Source: an uncultured Mycoplasmatota bacterium
GTDB lineage: Bacteria > Bacillota_I > Bacilli_A > RF39 > UBA660
DNA length: 9,511 nucleotides
Direction: 5' to 3'
NCBI GenBank assembly: GCA_946491675.1
Contig: CAMLYN010000035.1
Coordinates: 1 to 9,511 of the forward strand
The notes under the pieces were generated by a model, which worked only from the letters and a program-made list of their open reading frames with translations, did no database searches and was not told the DNA's origin. Shown here in pieces: positions 7,179 to 9,511 of the stretch; within the stretch, counting starts at the first letter, position 1, and each line of letters starts with the position of its first letter. A program made the position numbers and the translations under genes.

Positions 7179-7212
7179 ATTATAAAAAAAAAATCATTAA
7201 AACTTTGTCGTT
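7179..7212 (-). promoter_or_regulatory. Candidate spoIIG promoter with long spacer and Spo0A-box-like site
   Basis: TATAAT (7184-7179) lies directly behind the ftsW terminator. There is no -35 hexamer at 17 bp. At a 21-bp spacing sits ACGACA (7211-7206), sharing GACA with the consensus. On the opposite strand the same bases read TTTGTCGTT (7204-7212), close to the Spo0A box TTTGTCGAA. In B. subtilis, spoIIG is a sigma-A promoter with an abnormally long spacer activated by Spo0A bound at its -35 region, so the layout is analogous. The -10 is convincing; the rest is inference from an imperfect match. Confidence 0.4.
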
Positions 7213-7219
7213 TTAATGA
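7184..7219 (-). terminator. Terminator of the SEDS (ftsW-type) gene
   Basis: TCATTAAAAC (7219-7210) pairs perfectly with GTTTTAATGA (7203-7194) around loop GACAAA, followed by ten T residues. It should separate the SEDS gene from spoIIGA transcription. The ftsW stop codon lies within the first arm. Confidence 0.9.
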
Positions 7220-8391
7220 CTTAATTTAAACTTTTCTTCTTTTTTTTCGATATGAAATCTTTGAACAACCGCTAGTGAACACATCAAACTAATTGCGTAA
7301 GTTCCACCATAAGATAAAAATGGTAAAGGTACACCAGTTAAAGGAATTAGACCAAATAAACCACCCAAATTAATTAAAATATGCATAAAAATATAAGTAG
7401 CTATTCCAAGACAAATAAATCTTCCTCTTATCGTATTAGAATTAGTCGCTATTTTTAATATTCTAAAAATTACAAAAATATAAGCTAGAAAAATAAAACT
7501 ACATTTTATCACACCATATTCTTCACCGATAATGGCAAAAATACTATCCGTATGTGGTTCTGGTATATATGAATATTTTTGTTTACTATTACCAATTCCT
7601 AATCCAAATAAACCACCATCATTTAAAGCAATAAAGCCATTGCAAACCTGATAACCATTAGTTTCATATTTTGAACAAGGATTAAAAAAATCAAAACGCG
7701 ACATTTGCGCATCACTTAATAAATATCCTTGTTTTAAAACAATAACAGAAGCTCCCAAGACTCCAACAATAAAAACCAAACCAACTGTTCTTAATTTATC
7801 GATTCTTCTAATTGGACTAGCTAAAAACATGACACCAAAAATAGATAACATAATTAAAGCACTACCTAAATCTTTTTGCAAAAAAGTTAAAATAGGAATT
7901 AAAACAAATATTATTAATAAAAGGCCGATTTTACTGTAACGTTTAGGATTATCAGATCTAAATAAGCGATAATATTGTTCAAATATAATAGCAATTAAAA
8001 CAATTGTAACTGGTTTTGCAAACTCACTAGGCTGAATTGTCCCAATTCCTGGAATTGGTAACCAGTTAGTTGCTCCATTTACTTCAGTACCAAAAGGAAA
8101 TAATAATAAAACTAATATTAAAACTCCCAGATAAGCAAAAATAATTAAATTTTTATAAAACCTTGTTTTCAAATTAACGATAATATAAGATAAAACTAGC
8201 CCAACAATCAACATCTGTAATTGTCTAAAGAAATAATAATATGTTGATACTTCATAACGAACGACCGCTTCACGACTCGAAGCCGTAACAATATTCAATA
8301 AACCAAATAAGAAAAATAAAATAGTAATAACTAATAAGGATCGATCCATTTTAGATATTAAATTTCGTAAATTTGAAAACAGCTTTCTCAT
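7213..8391 (-). CDS. ftsW: SEDS-family peptidoglycan polymerase (FtsW/SpoVE/RodA type)
   Basis: This 392-residue multi-pass membrane protein, with about ten hydrophobic segments, has the SEDS signatures: NGATNWLPIPGIGTIQPSEFAKP (about 105-127 from the ATG), FLQKDLGSALI (about 170-180), GLFGLGIGNSKQKYSYIPEPHTDSIFAIIGEE (about 260-291) with the catalytic Asp of the HTD motif, and IPLTGVPLPFLSYGGT (about 349-364). SEDS proteins polymerise lipid II glycan strands with a partner penicillin-binding protein. The sequence looks closer to FtsW/SpoVE than RodA, and its neighbours spoIIGA-sigE make a SpoVE-like cortex role possible, but I cannot decide between division and sporulation. An extracytoplasmic loop contains NPCSKYETNGYQVC, a closely spaced cysteine pair. 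ATG 8391 is preferred over GTG 8400 because AAGGTGA (8403-8397) is placed correctly for the ATG and overlaps the GTG. Confidence 0.85.
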   Translation of the reverse strand: MRKLFSNLRNLISKMDRSLLVITILFFLFGLLNIVTASSREAVVRYEVSTYYYFFRQLQMLIVGLVLSYIIVNLKTRFYKNLIIFAYLGVLILVLLLFPFGTEVNGATNWLPIPGIGTIQPSEFAKPVTIVLIAIIFEQYYRLFRSDNPKRYSKIGLLLIIFVLIPILTFLQKDLGSALIMLSIFGVMFLASPIRRIDKLRTVGLVFIVGVLGASVIVLKQGYLLSDAQMSRFDFFNPCSKYETNGYQVCNGFIALNDGGLFGLGIGNSKQKYSYIPEPHTDSIFAIIGEEYGVIKCSFIFLAYIFVIFRILKIATNSNTIRGRFICLGIATYIFMHILINLGGLFGLIPLTGVPLPFLSYGGTYAISLMCSLAVVQRFHIEKKEEKFKLSH

Positions 8392-8407
8392 ATCTTTCAC
8401 CTTAATA

Positions 8408-8416
8408 ATAATATCA
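8408..8416 (-). promoter_or_regulatory. Possible extended -10 promoter of the SEDS gene
   Basis: TGATATTAT on the minus strand fits a TGn extended -10 (TATTAT), but there is no recognisable -35, and the implied leader of about 10 nt would start within the ribosome binding site. The start point may differ by a few bases or the promoter may lie elsewhere in 8417-8460. Confidence 0.3.
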
Positions 8417-8518
8417 CATTTTCTTTAATTTGAAAACAACAATTTAAAAAATAGGTATTTTAAATGAACAAAAAATTTATAAACAAATAAAATATATTAG
8501 CAAGAAGGAGGTAATAAT

Positions 8519-8722
8519 ATGTATTATTACGGAGGATATAGCGGCTATGGCTGTGGTCAACCATATGGTGGCTATGGTTATGGCTATGGTAATGGTGCTG
8601 GATATGGCGCTGCTATTTTACTAGTATTATTTATTTTATTAGTAATAATTATTGGTGCTCGCGCTTTTGAAAACAATAATAATTCTTGTCAATGTCAATC
8701 TCCATCACCATGCAACCGTTAG
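8519..8722 (+). CDS. YjcZ-like small Gly/Tyr-rich membrane protein
   Basis: This 67-residue protein has three parts: a Gly/Tyr repeat region (residues 2-30, YGGYSGYG and GYGYGYG blocks, one Cys), one transmembrane segment AAILLVLFILLVIIIGARAF (31-50), and a short polar tail rich in Asn with CQCQSPSPC. The hydrophobic segment closely follows the pattern of the tiny YjcZ-type sporulation proteins of Bacillus (GFALIVVLFILLIIVG), which are associated with spores but whose function is not defined. Typical members end soon after the membrane segment, so the Cys-rich tail is an extension. The ribosome binding site AAGGAGGT (8505-8512) is near perfect, with a 6-nt spacer. I searched 8401-8504 for sigma-E, sigma-K and sigma-G promoters and found nothing convincing; AATATATTA at 8491-8499 resembles a sigma-K -10 but has no -35 partner. 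It diverges from the SEDS gene and ends in its own terminator. Confidence 0.8.
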   Translation: MYYYGGYSGYGCGQPYGGYGYGYGNGAGYGAAILLVLFILLVIIIGARAFENNNNSCQCQSPSPCNR

Positions 8723-8746
8723 GAAGATTTTCTTCCTTTTTATTTT
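8721..8746 (+). terminator. Terminator of the YjcZ-like gene
   Basis: AGGAAGA (8721-8727), loop TTT and TCTTCCT (8731-8737) form a 7-bp perfect stem followed by TTTTATTTT. The gene's TAG stop overlaps the first arm by two bases. Confidence 0.85.
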
Positions 8747-8772
8747 GCAAATTTTTAAAAATATGATAAAAT
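8744..8772 (+). promoter_or_regulatory. Sigma-A promoter of def
   Basis: TTTGCA (8744-8749), a 17-bp spacer and TAAAAT (8767-8772), preceded by TGA as an extended -10 element. The -35 overlaps the last bases of the previous terminator's T tract. The predicted start at about 8779 gives a leader of about 25 nt containing GGAAGTGAG. Confidence 0.6.
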
Positions 8773-8803
8773 ACTAGTGTTTAGTGAAAGGAAGTGAGTT
8801 TTT

Positions 8804-9352
8804 ATGTTTGAAAAATTAGATATATTAGACGAAAAAGATAAAAGATTAAGAAAAATTAGTAAAGATGCTACTTTTCCTCTAACTAAAGAAGATAAAAAAC
8901 TAATCAAACAAGCAATTGATGAATTAACTTATAGCCAAATCGAAGAACTAGCCGAAAAATACAACTTAAGACCAGGCATGGGATTAGCTTTCCCACAACT
9001 TGGCTTAAATAAAAGAATTATTATTATCGTTCACGAAGTAGAAGATGGAGTTTTTGATGAATATGTTTTTGTTAATCCTAAAATTATTTCTTATTCTGAA
9101 GAAATGATCGCTGCTGGCGTTGGTGAAGGTTGCTTATCTGTTAATAGAGATGTTGAAGGTCATGTTCCAAGACATGCTAGAGTAACTGTTGAAGGATGCG
9201 ATATAGATGGAAATAAAATTAAAGTAAGAGCAAGAGAAGAATTATCCATCGCTTTCCAACATGAAATTGATCATTTAAACGGTATATTATTTTATGATAG
9301 AATTGATCCAAATAAACCATTCTTTAATGAAAATGAGATTAGATTAATATAA
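8804..9352 (+). CDS. def: Peptide deformylase
   Basis: This metalloenzyme removes the formyl group from the N-terminal methionine of new proteins. The 182-residue length and insertions fit the type 2 enzymes of Firmicutes. All three motifs are present: motif 1 as GMGLAFPQ (about 58-65), with Phe where the consensus GxGLAAPQ has Ala; motif 2 EGCLSV (Cys about 110 binds metal); and motif 3 QHEIDHLNG (His about 153 and 157 bind metal, Glu 154 is catalytic). The start is ATG with GGAAGTGAG upstream. It has its own promoter and shares a bidirectional terminator with pyrG. It is probably fully active, since all metal ligands and the catalytic glutamate are intact. Confidence 0.95.
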   Translation: MFEKLDILDEKDKRLRKISKDATFPLTKEDKKLIKQAIDELTYSQIEELAEKYNLRPGMGLAFPQLGLNKRIIIIVHEVEDGVFDEYVFVNPKIISYSEEMIAAGVGEGCLSVNRDVEGHVPRHARVTVEGCDIDGNKIKVRAREELSIAFQHEIDHLNGILFYDRIDPNKPFFNENEIRLI

Positions 9353-9384
9353 AAAAGTTCATATCAAAACTATGAACTTTTTTT
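9351..9384. terminator. Bidirectional terminator between def and pyrG
   Basis: AAAAAGTTCATA and its complement TATGAACTTTTT form a long perfect stem around loop TCAAAAC (9364-9370). The A and T ends provide a U tract in both transcripts, so one hairpin serves both convergent genes. The stop codons of def (TAA, 9350-9352) and pyrG (TAG, 9372-9370) both overlap it. Confidence 0.9.
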
Positions 9385-9511
9385 AACGCAACTTTTTATA
9401 AAACCATCAAATAAAGGATGTGGTCTTGTTGGACGTGATTTAAACTCAGGATGAAATTGACAAGCGATAAAAAACGGATGATTTTCATTTTCAATAATTT
9501 CAACTAAGTTA
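9370..9511 (-). CDS. pyrG: CTP synthase, C-terminal 46 residues (partial)
   Basis: Translation from the window edge gives [22 protein letters not shown], then [23 protein letters not shown] and a TAG stop. This is the end of the glutamine amidotransferase domain of CTP synthase, which converts UTP to CTP using glutamine nitrogen. QFHPEF carries the catalytic His and Glu of the class I amidotransferase triad, and KSRPxRPHPLF is a PyrG signature. The gene continues beyond the right edge. Its last codons run into the terminator stem. Confidence 0.95.
   Translation of the reverse strand, partial: NLVEIIENENHPFFIACQFHPEFKSRPTRPHPLFDGFIKSCVKKSS

Noticed and set aside
3519..8400. Longer N-termini from TTG 3537 (tex), GTG 5621 (topA) and GTG 8400 (ftsW)
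   Set aside because: Each upstream codon overlaps the ribosome binding site that serves the downstream ATG, and family N-termini align with the ATG.
8401..8518. Sigma-E or sigma-K promoter for the YjcZ-like gene
   Set aside because: Only a partial sigma-K -10 (AATATATTA, 8491-8499) is present, with no AC -35 at 16-17 bp, so it is not called.

Overview
The window reads as chromosomal DNA from a very AT-rich, spore-forming member of the Firmicutes (class Bacilli in the broad sense, plausibly one of the low-GC gut lineages near the Erysipelotrichia/RF39 groups). Three things point there: strong AGGAGG-type ribosome binding sites throughout; the sporulation pair spoIIGA-sigE; and a tiny Gly/Tyr-rich membrane protein resembling the YjcZ sporulation family. 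TGA is used as an ordinary stop codon. The lineage is inferred from gene content and composition only.

Layout from left to right. Positions 1-282 hold the tail of a plus-strand reading frame, possibly a decayed zinc-ribbon protein. Positions 247-420, minus strand, hold a consensus sigma-A promoter (TTGACA-18-TATAAT), a stretch of about 138 nt whose predicted first bases pair with an internal segment, and a strong terminator; I read this as an unannotated small RNA. A minus-strand unit follows: tex (1384-3519), then two small lipoprotein genes (970-1377 and 423-965), the last being a thioredoxin-fold protein without its active-site cysteines. Next on the minus strand is topA (3582-5612) with its own promoter and terminator, then the spoIIGA-sigE pair (7157-5702), then a SEDS-family peptidoglycan polymerase of the FtsW/SpoVE type (8391-7213). 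Diverging from it on the plus strand is the YjcZ-like gene (8519-8722), followed by peptide deformylase (8804-9352). The right edge carries the last 46 codons of CTP synthase (pyrG) on the minus strand, converging on def across a shared terminator.

How the genes work together. SpoIIGA is the membrane protease that matures pro-sigma-E, the first mother-cell sigma factor of sporulation, and the two are translationally coupled. The SEDS polymerase beside them may serve division or spore-envelope synthesis, and the YjcZ-like protein is a probable spore-associated membrane protein. Tex, TopA, Def and PyrG are housekeeping. The DNA is tightly packed: most genes end inside the stem of their own terminator, several promoters sit directly behind or inside the preceding terminator, and most predicted leaders are only about 10-25 nt.

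The observations most worth checking are the orphan small RNA at 247-384, an apparent ACG start codon for spoIIGA at 7157, and a candidate long-spacer spoIIG promoter buried in the ftsW terminator.
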